Shown in pieces: positions 1 through 5,938 of a stretch of 7,243 nt of DNA. The notes beneath the pieces were generated by a model. It saw nothing but the letters and a program-made list of their open reading frames with translations. It did not search any database and was not told where the DNA came from. This DNA comes from Pseudomonadota bacterium. Lineage in GTDB: Bacteria; Pseudomonadota; Gammaproteobacteria; Burkholderiales; Thiobacillaceae. The stretch spans positions 1 through 7,243 of the forward strand of contig JAJZRT010000183.1 in assembly GCA_021802595.1 (NCBI GenBank), written 5' to 3'. How positions within the stretch are numbered: the stretch's first letter is position 1; each line of letters starts with the position of its first letter. The translations under genes were made by a program, and so were the position numbers.

Positions 1-759
1 GCAGGCGCGGTAGTTCTTCGACAGGCCGTTGAAGGTGACGATCAGCACGTCGTCGGCCAGCGAGGCGATCGAGGTGTGCACCACGCCGTCGTACAGCACC
101 TTGTCGTAGATTTCGTCGGCGTAGACAATCAGCTGGTGCTGCCGCGCGATCTCGATGATCTCCAGCAAGAGTTCGGTCGGATACAGCGCGCCGGTCGGAT
201 TGTTCGGGTTGATGATGACGATGGCGCGCGTGTTGGGACTGATCTTGGCGCGGATGTCGTCCAGGTCGGGCAGCCAGCCGGCGCCCTCGTCGCACAGATA
301 GTGGCGCGGCTTGCCGCCGCCCAGGCTCACCGCGGCGGTCCACAGCGGGTAGTCGGGTGCGGGCACCAGCACTTCGTCGCCATTGTTCAAGAGCGCCTGC
401 ATCGCCATCACGATCAGCTCGGACACCCCGTTGCCGACGAAGATGTCGTCGATCGTGACGCCGGCGATGCCCTTGCGCTGGGTCTCGTGCATGATCGCCT
501 TGCGCGCCGCGAACAGCCCCTTGGAGTCGCTGTAGCCCGACGCGTTCGGCAGGTTGAGGATCACGTCCTGCACGATTTCCTCGGGCGCCTCGAAGCTGAA
601 CGGCGCCGGATTGCCGATGTTCAGCTTGATGATGCGCTGGCCTTCTTCTTCCATCTGCCGGGCGCGCGCCATCACCGGGCCACGGATGTCGTAGCAGACG
701 TTGTCGAGCTTGGACGATTTATGGATGGTGCGTAAGCGTGGCTTGTTGTCGGCCGTCAC
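1..759 (-). CDS. alaA: Alanine aminotransferase AlaA (YfbQ-type), N-terminal 253 codons, cut by window edge
   Basis: This is a PLP-dependent class I/II aminotransferase that interconverts pyruvate/glutamate and alanine/2-oxoglutarate in the cytoplasm. I translated the minus strand by hand; it is open from 759 to the left edge. From memory the sequence follows E. coli AlaA very closely, including SSKLDNVCYDIRGPV near residue 15, LNIGNPAPF near 47 and GNGVSELIV near 109. Cofactor residues are visible: N187 in NPNNPTG, D215 in YADEIYD and the Schiff-base lysine K248 in FNGLSKNYR. About 150 C-terminal residues lie outside the window, judging by the usual length of about 405. The start is GTG at 759, because AGGAAG (766-771) sits 6 nt upstream; a TTG six codons earlier is less likely. 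In betaproteobacteria this gene often precedes homoserine dehydrogenase and threonine synthase, but that side is not visible here. Confidence 0.95.
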   Translation of the reverse strand, partial: MTADNKPRLRTIHKSSKLDNVCYDIRGPVMARARQMEEEGQRIIKLNIGNPAPFSFEAPEEIVQDVILNLPNASGYSDSKGLFAARKAIMHETQRKGIAGVTIDDIFVGNGVSELIVMAMQALLNNGDEVLVPAPDYPLWTAAVSLGGGKPRHYLCDEGAGWLPDLDDIRAKISPNTRAIVIINPNNPTGALYPTELLLEIIEIARQHQLIVYADEIYDKVLYDGVVHTSIASLADDVLIVTFNGLSKNYRAC

Positions 760-765
760 GGCGAT

Positions 766-771
766 CTTCCT
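766..771 (-). promoter_or_regulatory. Ribosome binding site that decides the GTG start of alaA
   Basis: The minus strand reads AGGAAG followed by 6 nt and then GTG at 759. No in-frame ATG lies close to the conserved N-terminus, so this Shine-Dalgarno match fixes the GTG start. Confidence 0.7.
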
Positions 772-784
772 GGTCAACCTGCGT

Positions 785-810
785 AAAACCAAGGCAAAAC
801 AACGCCTTGG
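785..810 (-). promoter_or_regulatory. Terminator-like hairpin in the alaA leader (possible attenuator or 5' stabiliser)
   Basis: On the minus strand CCAAGGC (810-804), an 8-nt loop and GCCTTGG (795-789) form a perfect 7-bp stem, followed at once by TTTT (788-785). It lies between the predicted alaA promoter and the ribosome binding site. It would therefore form at the very 5' end of the transcript. The stem plus short T run resembles a weak intrinsic terminator, but a 5' stabilising stem is equally possible. Confidence 0.4.
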
Positions 811-820
811 GAAACGTCCG

Positions 821-849
821 ATTTTACCGGAGGCGCCCTGCCCCGGCAA
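821..849 (-). promoter_or_regulatory. Predicted sigma70-type promoter of alaA
   Basis: On the minus strand TTGCCG (849-844, four of six matches to TTGACA) is separated by exactly 17 bp from TAAAAT (826-821, five of six matches to TATAAT). Transcription would start near 813-816, giving an alaA leader of roughly 55 nt. The AT-rich -10 hexamer stands out in this GC-rich region. This is a prediction from consensus matching only. Confidence 0.55.
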
Positions 850-857
850 ACAAAACC

Positions 858-874
858 GGGCGCCCCGGGCGCCC
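858..874. repeat. GC-rich palindrome in the alaA / Mth938-like divergent intergenic region
   Basis: GGGCGCC (858-864), a CCG spacer and GGCGCCC (868-874) form a perfect 7-bp inverted repeat. Read on the minus strand it is followed by GG and then TTTTGTTTG, so it looks like an intrinsic terminator pointing towards alaA. It lies only 8 bp upstream of the alaA -35 box. It could insulate alaA from minus-strand read-through or be a regulator-binding palindrome. Confidence 0.4.
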
Positions 875-914
875 TTGCGACGCGCATGCGGGGCGAATCT
901 GCTAAGGTTGAACC

Positions 915-1295
915 ATGAAACTGCACCTCAACGCCGACGCCAGCCAGCTGTTGTTTACCGGCTATGGCCAGGATCATGTCCTCATCAACGGCCATCGCCA
1001 CGAAGCCAGCCTGCTGCTGACCTCCCGCGGCGTCGAGATCGCCCCCTGGGTCGGACTGGGTTTCGACGCGCTGACCGCCGCCCATTTCGAATGGGTCGCC
1101 CGGCGTGAACTGGACATCCTGCTGCTCGGCACCGGCACCCGGCTGCGCTTTCCCCACCCGTCGCTCACACGCGCGCTGATCGAGGCGCGCATCGGGCTGG
1201 AAGTGATGGATATCGGTGCGTTGTGCCGCACCTACAACATTCTGGCGGCGGAGGGGCGGAGCGTGGGGGCGGCGGTGCTGATCGAGCCGGTTTGA
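915..1295 (+). CDS. Mth938-like domain protein (DUF498/Xcc1710-like family)
   Basis: This is a 126-residue soluble protein of the Mth938-like fold family (Pfam DUF498), which is widespread in bacteria and has no firmly assigned biochemical role. The family signature is in the C-terminal half: LLLGTGTRLRFP at 69-80, the helix that follows, and CRTYNILAAEGR at 104-115 before a closing strand AAVLIEPV. The N-terminal half has alternating hydrophobic strands, with no signal peptide or membrane segment. ATG at 915 is preceded by AAGG (904-907) with 7 nt spacing. It is transcribed divergently from alaA. Genes of this family are often found next to alaA in betaproteobacteria (recollection), so the neighbourhood is ordinary. 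The family call is confident; the function is unknown. Confidence 0.88.
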   Translation: MKLHLNADASQLLFTGYGQDHVLINGHRHEASLLLTSRGVEIAPWVGLGFDALTAAHFEWVARRELDILLLGTGTRLRFPHPSLTRALIEARIGLEVMDIGALCRTYNILAAEGRSVGAAVLIEPV

Positions 1296-1349
1296 GGGCC
1301 CTGGTCCGGGCAAGCCGTGCCCCCTGACAGCCACGTCTGCCGGAAACCA

Positions 1350-1383
1350 TCGAAATGCTGTAATGTTCTCGCATAACCATTAC
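1350..1383 (+). promoter_or_regulatory. Weak promoter candidate and inverted repeat upstream of the haloperoxidase gene
   Basis: TCGAAA (1350-1355) and CATAAC (1372-1377) are spaced by 16 bp, each matching four of six consensus positions. This would start transcription near 1384, about 64 nt before the gene. Overlapping it, GTAATG (1360-1365) and CATTAC (1378-1383) form a 6-bp inverted repeat with a 12-nt spacer, placed across the spacer and -10 like an operator. Both assignments are weak. Confidence 0.25.
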
Positions 1384-1447
1384 GAGCGGAGGCCATACCA
1401 ATACTTGCGGAGAAATTCATTTTTGACCACGACCAAAGGAGATCAAA

Positions 1448-3262
1448 GTGACTTTCCCCAAACCAAACGCCGACGAGAACGTCGCCACAGACCCGTTTCC
1501 CTATATCGGAAACTTCCACAAGACACTTCCCCACAACGATTATGGGGAAGTCATTGCAGACGATTACAAGGTTTTCAAACAGACCTGCCTCAAGGTCGAG
1601 GCGGGCTCTCCCGAGAGTTTCGAGCTGGTTCCGCGCGGGCCGCTGACGCCGGATTTCGCACCGGGCGCCGACCCGAACGCCACTCAATCCGGTGCAGCCT
1701 TTACCAGCCCGTTGGCAGGCGCCGCGAGCGAAGACCACGGCCCCGACCCCAAGGCGCTCGACATGCCGCCCGCCCCGGGAATTCTCAGCGCAAGCACCGC
1801 GGCAGAGATGACCGAGCTCTACTGGATGGCACTGCTGCGAGACGTTCCGCTGCTCGCGTTCGAGCCGCCGTGCAAATCCAAGGACCCATGCGTCAAGGTC
1901 GACCAGGATGATCGCGACCTGGTTGGCTACGCCGTTAACGAACTCAAAAAAGTTTTCGGCATTGCACTCGATGCAGATGCAAAGATCGAGGGTGGTTTGC
2001 GGCTGGGACTCGACTTGCCTTTCGAGACTGTCAGCAAGAACGATTGCCCTTGCGGCGAACGCCTGGCCATCGAACGCGCCACGCTGTTCCGTTGCGGTCT
2101 GCACGACGAACAATATGGTCCATTGGTAAGCCAGTTTTTCCTTCGCCCGGTTCCTTACGGCACGCAAACCATCAACCCAAGACAAACGCCTTACATCATG
2201 GGCAAGGACTTCCTCACCAATCACGAAGACTGGCTGCGCGCACAAAACACCGGCAAGGACAAGTTCGGACGCAGCTACGGCGTATGCAATTTCTACGGCG
2301 ACCAACTCGCCGGGCGCGAAAACTACTATCCCAAAGTGACTCGTTACATCTCGACCATGCGCGACCTCGCGCGCTTCGTGAATCGCGATGCACTCCACCA
2401 GGCCTACTTCAATGCCGCGCTATTTCTCGACGCGATCAGCGCGCCACTCGACAATGGCAACCCCTACAAGGGTAATCTCTACACGCGGGAGGGCGGCTTC
2501 GCCTCTTTGGGTGGCCCCGATCTGCTCACGCTGGTTTCTGAAGTCGCAAGCCGCTCGCTCAAGGTCGTGTGGCGTCAGAAATGGCTGGTGCATCGCCGGG
2601 CACGACCCGAGGTTTACGGCGGCCTTGCGCAGATGCAGTTCAACGGACACAAGGGGGAAAAGCGGCTTTATGGTCTGCCTGCTTGGGTTTCTACGACCGA
2701 CGCGGCAAAAGCGGTGCAGACACACAACGCCAAGCTGAACGGCAGCAAGACCGGGACGCTGTTTCTGCCCATGGCGTTCTCTGCCGGCTCGCCTCCGCAC
2801 CCCGCCTATGGTGCGGGCCACGCGACCGTCGCGGGTGCCTGCGTCACAGTGCTGAAAGCCTGGTTCGATGAGGACGCCTTGTTGAATCCCATATTGGATC
2901 GCGCCATGCTCGATGGCCGCACCAAGGATCCGGGCGCAATCCAAGGGCTGCTTCAGCCCGGTGCGCGAAAGAAAGGCGAGGATTTCTGCGACCCGCAGCC
3001 CTATTGCGGGCCGGACGCCGACAAGATCACTGTCGGCGGCGAACTCAACAAGATCGCAAGCAACGTCGCGATGGGCCGCTCGATGGGGGGCGTCCACTGG
3101 CGCAGCGACAACACCCGCAGCCTGCGGCTCGGCGAGCAGATAGCCATTGAAATCCTGCGCAAGCGCACGATGGAATACGCCGAGCGTCCGGTGTCGTTCA
3201 CCTTCCGCGCATTCGACCGCCACATGGTGCAAATCTCGCAGGGCCAGGTCCGCTACTACTGA
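1448..3262 (+). CDS. Vanadium-dependent haloperoxidase (bromoperoxidase-like, PAP2 superfamily)
   Basis: This 604-residue enzyme should use H2O2 and bound vanadate to oxidise halide to hypohalous acid. GTG at 1448 is preceded by AAAGGAGA (1435-1442), a strong ribosome binding site. Length matches algal bromoperoxidases (about 595-600), and the order of conserved blocks is the same: MPPAPGILS (106-114), ELYWMALLRDVP (123-134), VHRRARPE (381-388), HPAYGAGHAT (451-460), ELNKIASNVAMGR (532-544) and GVHWRSD (548-554). Vanadate-pocket residues by motif position are K378, R386, G457, H458, R544 and the vanadium-ligating H550; H451 matches the bromoperoxidase active-site histidine. The usual Ser before Gly-His is Ala456, and Trp375 sits three residues before K378. 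No signal peptide is seen, so a cytoplasmic or non-classically exported protein is likely. GC is low in the 5' half, suggesting transfer. Halide preference is not determined. Confidence 0.93.
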   Translation: MTFPKPNADENVATDPFPYIGNFHKTLPHNDYGEVIADDYKVFKQTCLKVEAGSPESFELVPRGPLTPDFAPGADPNATQSGAAFTSPLAGAASEDHGPDPKALDMPPAPGILSASTAAEMTELYWMALLRDVPLLAFEPPCKSKDPCVKVDQDDRDLVGYAVNELKKVFGIALDADAKIEGGLRLGLDLPFETVSKNDCPCGERLAIERATLFRCGLHDEQYGPLVSQFFLRPVPYGTQTINPRQTPYIMGKDFLTNHEDWLRAQNTGKDKFGRSYGVCNFYGDQLAGRENYYPKVTRYISTMRDLARFVNRDALHQAYFNAALFLDAISAPLDNGNPYKGNLYTREGGFASLGGPDLLTLVSEVASRSLKVVWRQKWLVHRRARPEVYGGLAQMQFNGHKGEKRLYGLPAWVSTTDAAKAVQTHNAKLNGSKTGTLFLPMAFSAGSPPHPAYGAGHATVAGACVTVLKAWFDEDALLNPILDRAMLDGRTKDPGAIQGLLQPGARKKGEDFCDPQPYCGPDADKITVGGELNKIASNVAMGRSMGGVHWRSDNTRSLRLGEQIAIEILRKRTMEYAERPVSFTFRAFDRHMVQISQGQVRYY

Positions 3263-3277
3263 GCCTCACCTGCACCC

Positions 3278-3328
3278 CCGCCGCGCTTTCCGGCTTCGAT
3301 CGCGGCGGAGCGCACCGCGATTTATCGC
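3278..3328. terminator. Overlapping GC-rich inverted repeats between convergent genes (possible bidirectional terminator)
   Basis: CCGCCGCG (3278-3285) pairs perfectly with CGCGGCGG (3301-3308) across a 15-nt loop. ATCGCGG (3299-3305) can alternatively pair with CCGCGAT (3315-3321), and CGCGAT/ATCGCG around 3316-3329 forms a near-palindrome. The site lies between the stop of the haloperoxidase gene and the stop of the opposing yrfG. No T run follows, so this is not a textbook intrinsic terminator; position and symmetry are the only support. Confidence 0.4.
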
Positions 3329-3355
3329 GCCCTCAATGCCGTCGCAGACGGGGGC

Positions 3356-4009
3356 TCAGCCCGGCATCACCTGCGCAAAGCTGGTGATGCCGGGGAACTC
3401 GCCCGTATCCTTGTCCGGCTGCCGCGAATCCGGATTGCATACCGCCAGCAGCTGCGCGATGCCGTAGGCCTTAGCACTCTCCAGCACCGGCAGGCTGTCG
3501 TCGACGAACAGCGTGCGCGTCCTGTCGAACGGCTCGATGGCCTGCAGACCCTCCCAGAAATCCGGATGCTCCTTGGGCAAGCCGACCTGATGCGACGAGA
3601 TCAAGGCGTCGAACCAGGTGTCGATGCGGGTTTCGCGCATTTTCAGGCCGAGGCTCTTGGGATGGGCGTTGGTCACCATCACGATCCGGCACCCGGACGC
3701 GCGCACGGCCTGCAGGAACGCGGGCACGTCCGGGCGCACCGCGATCAGGTGGACGACCTCTTCCTTCAGCTGCACGATGTCGAGCGCGAGCTCGCTGCTC
3801 CAGAAGTCGAGGCAGTACCAGTTGAGCGTGCCGGCGTGGCGTTCGTAGTGGGCATCGAGATGCGCTCGCGCCACGGCCTCGTCGAGCCCGTGATACTCGG
3901 CGTAGCGACGCGGCATGTGCTCACGCCAGAAATGGTTGTCGAAATAGAGGTCGAGCAGGGTGCCGTCCATGTCGAGGAAGACGGTATCGATCCGGGACCA
4001 GTCGATCAT
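3356..4009 (-). CDS. yrfG: HAD-family nucleotidase, GMP/IMP nucleotidase YrfG-type
   Basis: This 217-residue cytoplasmic HAD-superfamily phosphatase resembles E. coli YrfG, which dephosphorylates GMP and IMP. All HAD motifs are visible: DMDGT at 13-17 (nucleophile D13, acid/base D15), T113 in VTNAH, K146 in LPKEHPD, and D170-D171 in LFVDD. The YrfG-specific blocks TLNWYCLDFW (61-70) and CNPDS (191-195) support the subfamily over generic phosphoglycolate or pyrimidine nucleotidases. ATG at 4009 lies 28 nt downstream of the rpoS stop and lacks a clear Shine-Dalgarno sequence, so it is probably the last gene of the rpoS transcript and may depend on translation of rpoS. Substrate is inferred from the family. 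Confidence 0.88.
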   Translation of the reverse strand: MIDWSRIDTVFLDMDGTLLDLYFDNHFWREHMPRRYAEYHGLDEAVARAHLDAHYERHAGTLNWYCLDFWSSELALDIVQLKEEVVHLIAVRPDVPAFLQAVRASGCRIVMVTNAHPKSLGLKMRETRIDTWFDALISSHQVGLPKEHPDFWEGLQAIEPFDRTRTLFVDDSLPVLESAKAYGIAQLLAVCNPDSRQPDKDTGEFPGITSFAQVMPG

Positions 4010-4037
4010 GGCAATGCCCGCGTGCGGCCCGCCCCGG

Positions 4038-4991
4038 TCAGAACAGCTCGTCCTTGGACACGCCGCGCCGCCGTAGCAGCTGGCGCAGCACGCGCAGGGA
4101 TTCCATCTGGATCTGCCGTACGCGTTCGCGGGTGACCTGCAGCTCCAGCGCCAGGTCTTCCAGCGTGCAGGCCTCGCAATTGTTGAGGCCGAAGCGGCGT
4201 TCGATCACCCAGCGCTGCTTGTCGTTGAGCTGGGTCAGCCATTCGTGGACGTGGTGCTCGATTTCCTCGATCTGAAGCATTTCGTCCGGCAGGTGCGCAT
4301 TGTCGTCGGCGATCGCTTCGCCCAGCGACAACGTGGGATCGACATCGAGCGGCGCATCGAGCGAGGCGACCCGTTCGTTCAATTGCATGATGCGGCGCAC
4401 GTCCTCGACCGGGTGCCCGGTCAGCGCGGCGATGTCGTCCGCGGTGGCGTCGGTCACGCCGTGCGTTTCGAGGTGGCGCTTGGCGCGCAGGTAGATGTTG
4501 AGTTCCTTGATGACATGCACCGGCAGGCGGATGGTGCGCGACTGGTTCATGATCGCGCGCTCGATGTTCTGGCGGATCCACCAGGTGGCATAGGTGGAAA
4601 AACGGAAGCCGCGCTCGGGGTCGAATTTTTCCAGCGCGTGGATGAGGCCGAGGTTGCCCTCCTCCACCAGGTCGAGCAGGGTCAGCCCGCGGTTGGAGTA
4701 ATGCTTGGCGATATTGACCACCAGCCGCAGGTTGCGCTCGATCATGGTCTGGCGCGCCTCGAAATCGCCCTGCACGGTACGCCGCGCCAGGGCGACCTCC
4801 TCCTCCGCAGTCAGCAGCGGTGCCAGCCCGATTTCATTGAGATACAGCTGCGTCACGTCGACCTGGGGCTCGTCGAGGATGGCCGAGGCCAGCTCCTCGT
4901 TGGTATCTGCAACGGCCTGCTGCTCCGCGTCGGGTTCGGCCGGTTCGGGGGACAGTTCCTCTTCTGATTCGTCGCTGGGTTCGCGGCTCAT
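4038..4991 (-). CDS. rpoS: RNA polymerase sigma factor RpoS (sigma38)
   Basis: This 317-residue sigma factor directs RNA polymerase to general-stress and stationary-phase promoters. An acidic N-terminus (1-33) is followed by region 1.2 (about 44-75), region 2 (84-155, with LLDLVEEGNLGLI and FSTYATWWIRQNIERAI), region 3 (about 160-235) and region 4 (245-310) with helix-turn-helix TLEDLALELQVTRERVRQIQ (276-295). Lys162 in VIKELN aligns with the E. coli lysine (K173) recognised by the adaptor RssB, so regulated proteolysis is plausible. Location directly after nlpD separates it from RpoD or RpoH. Its ATG overlaps the nlpD stop (ATGA, 4988-4991), and GGAG (4997-5000) lies 5 nt upstream. The usual length is about 320-330, so it is complete. 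Confidence 0.97.
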   Translation of the reverse strand: MSREPSDESEEELSPEPAEPDAEQQAVADTNEELASAILDEPQVDVTQLYLNEIGLAPLLTAEEEVALARRTVQGDFEARQTMIERNLRLVVNIAKHYSNRGLTLLDLVEEGNLGLIHALEKFDPERGFRFSTYATWWIRQNIERAIMNQSRTIRLPVHVIKELNIYLRAKRHLETHGVTDATADDIAALTGHPVEDVRRIMQLNERVASLDAPLDVDPTLSLGEAIADDNAHLPDEMLQIEEIEHHVHEWLTQLNDKQRWVIERRFGLNNCEACTLEDLALELQVTRERVRQIQMESLRVLRQLLRRRGVSKDELF

Positions 4992-5938
4992 GAACGCTCC
5001 GGCAAATAGGTCAGGGGGTCGAGCGGTTTTCCATAACGGCGGATTTCAAAATGCAGTTCGACGCGGTCGGCATCACTGTCGCCCATCAGGGCGATCTTCT
5101 GTCCGGCCGTCACCATGTCGCCCTCCTTGACCAGGATGGTTTCGTTGTGCGCATAGGCCGAGAGGAATTCGCCTGCATGCTTGATGATCAGCAAGCGGCC
5201 ATAGCCGCGCAGACCGCTGCCACTATATACCACCTTGCCGGAGGCCACGGCCCGCACCGGCGTGTTGCGCGGCCCGGCGATATCGATGCCCTTGCCACCC
5301 GCTGCGCCAAAGCGGCCGATCAGCGTGCCGTCCACCGGCCATAGCCAGGCGTCTACCGAGCCGGCTGCGGCCGGAGCCGGCTCGGCGGGCACCGCCGTAG
5401 CAGGCGCTGGCGCAGCGGATGCCGAAGTAGCGGGCGCCGGGTTGGCCGCAGCAGGCGCCACTGGCGTGGGCGGGCGCGCACCTGATACCTGCGCCCAGTT
5501 GGCTGCGGAATAGGCCAGCAACTGTGCCTGCGGTTCACGCAATACGGGAGGATCGGCCAGCGGGCGGGCGTTCGGTGCCGGATCGTCGTCGAGCGGCTTG
5601 ATCTCGACCGCGCCGGCCGGCGGCGTGAGGCGCAGCACCTGGCCGACCAGAATGCGATCGGGGGATTCGAGCTGGTTCCAGATGGCGATCTCGCGGTAAT
5701 CGAGACCGTTGGCAAAGGCGATGGCATACAGTGTATCGCCGCGCGCCACGGTATGCAGGCCGTTGGTGGATGGCGCGATCTGCGGCGTGGCGGGGCGTGT
5801 CCCCTCAAGCCTGGCAGCGCGGTGTGTCGGCGACCGTTCATCCACCGGCGCCATCCCGGTCGACGCGCACCCCGCCAGTCCCAGCAGCAGCATTGCCAGC
5901 CAGGCCGTACGCATGCGGTCCCCGGTGGCCTTCTTCAT
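4988..5938 (-). CDS. nlpD: NlpD: LysM/degenerate LytM lipoprotein, probable amidase activator
   Basis: This 316-residue outer-membrane lipoprotein is expected to activate a peptidoglycan amidase (AmiC type) during daughter-cell separation. Residues 11-24 form a hydrophobic signal ending in lipobox LAGC; C24 would be lipidated, and Ala at +2 favours outer-membrane sorting. A LysM domain (61-105, HTVARGDTLYAIA) is followed by an Ala/Pro-rich linker (about 153-193) and a LytM/M23 domain (197-313). In the latter D219, H264 and H296 remain, but the first zinc histidine is Gly215 and the first His of HxH is Glu294. The domain should therefore be enzymatically dead, as in E. coli NlpD. The chosen ATG at 5938 shares its A with the pcm stop (TGATG); ATG at 5914 also gives a good signal peptide. 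This gene commonly carries the rpoS promoter. Confidence 0.93.
   Translation of the reverse strand: MKKATGDRMRTAWLAMLLLGLAGCASTGMAPVDERSPTHRAARLEGTRPATPQIAPSTNGLHTVARGDTLYAIAFANGLDYREIAIWNQLESPDRILVGQVLRLTPPAGAVEIKPLDDDPAPNARPLADPPVLREPQAQLLAYSAANWAQVSGARPPTPVAPAAANPAPATSASAAPAPATAVPAEPAPAAAGSVDAWLWPVDGTLIGRFGAAGGKGIDIAGPRNTPVRAVASGKVVYSGSGLRGYGRLLIIKHAGEFLSAYAHNETILVKEGDMVTAGQKIALMGDSDADRVELHFEIRRYGKPLDPLTYLPERS
5222..5232 (-). promoter_or_regulatory. Possible extended -10 element inside nlpD upstream of rpoS
   Basis: The minus strand reads TGGTATATAGT, which fits a TGn-extended -10 and is the most AT-rich spot in this part of nlpD. It lies about 230 nt before the rpoS start. No recognisable -35 box is found 17 bp upstream. 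rpoS is known to be transcribed from a promoter within nlpD in other proteobacteria, but the same bases encode the conserved VVYSG strand, so this may be chance. Confidence 0.22.

Noticed and set aside
76..735. Plus-strand open frame of 219 codons opposite alaA
   Set aside because: The translation is His/Asp/Val/Arg-rich shadow sequence; the opposite strand encodes a nearly textbook AlaA.
1308..1322. GGGCA/TGCCC 5-bp stem after the Mth938-like gene as a terminator
   Set aside because: The stem is short and no T run follows, so termination cannot be supported.
1232..2398. Minus-strand open frame of 388 codons opposite the haloperoxidase gene
   Set aside because: It crosses the end of the Mth938-like gene, the intergenic region and half of a clearly conserved plus-strand gene. 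The translation resembles no family and reflects GC-biased codons read in antisense.
2420..3232. Minus-strand open frame of 270 codons within the haloperoxidase gene
   Set aside because: It is antisense to the most conserved catalytic half of the haloperoxidase and has low-information Arg/Ala/Val-rich composition, so it is a shadow frame.
4245..4967. Plus-strand open frame of 240 codons opposite rpoS
   Set aside because: It is antisense to the conserved sigma regions and has no recognisable domain or ribosome binding site.
5394..5480. Repetitive Ala/Pro codon tract in nlpD
   Set aside because: It is a low-complexity linker between LysM and LytM domains, normal for this family, not a tandem repeat or CRISPR-like array.
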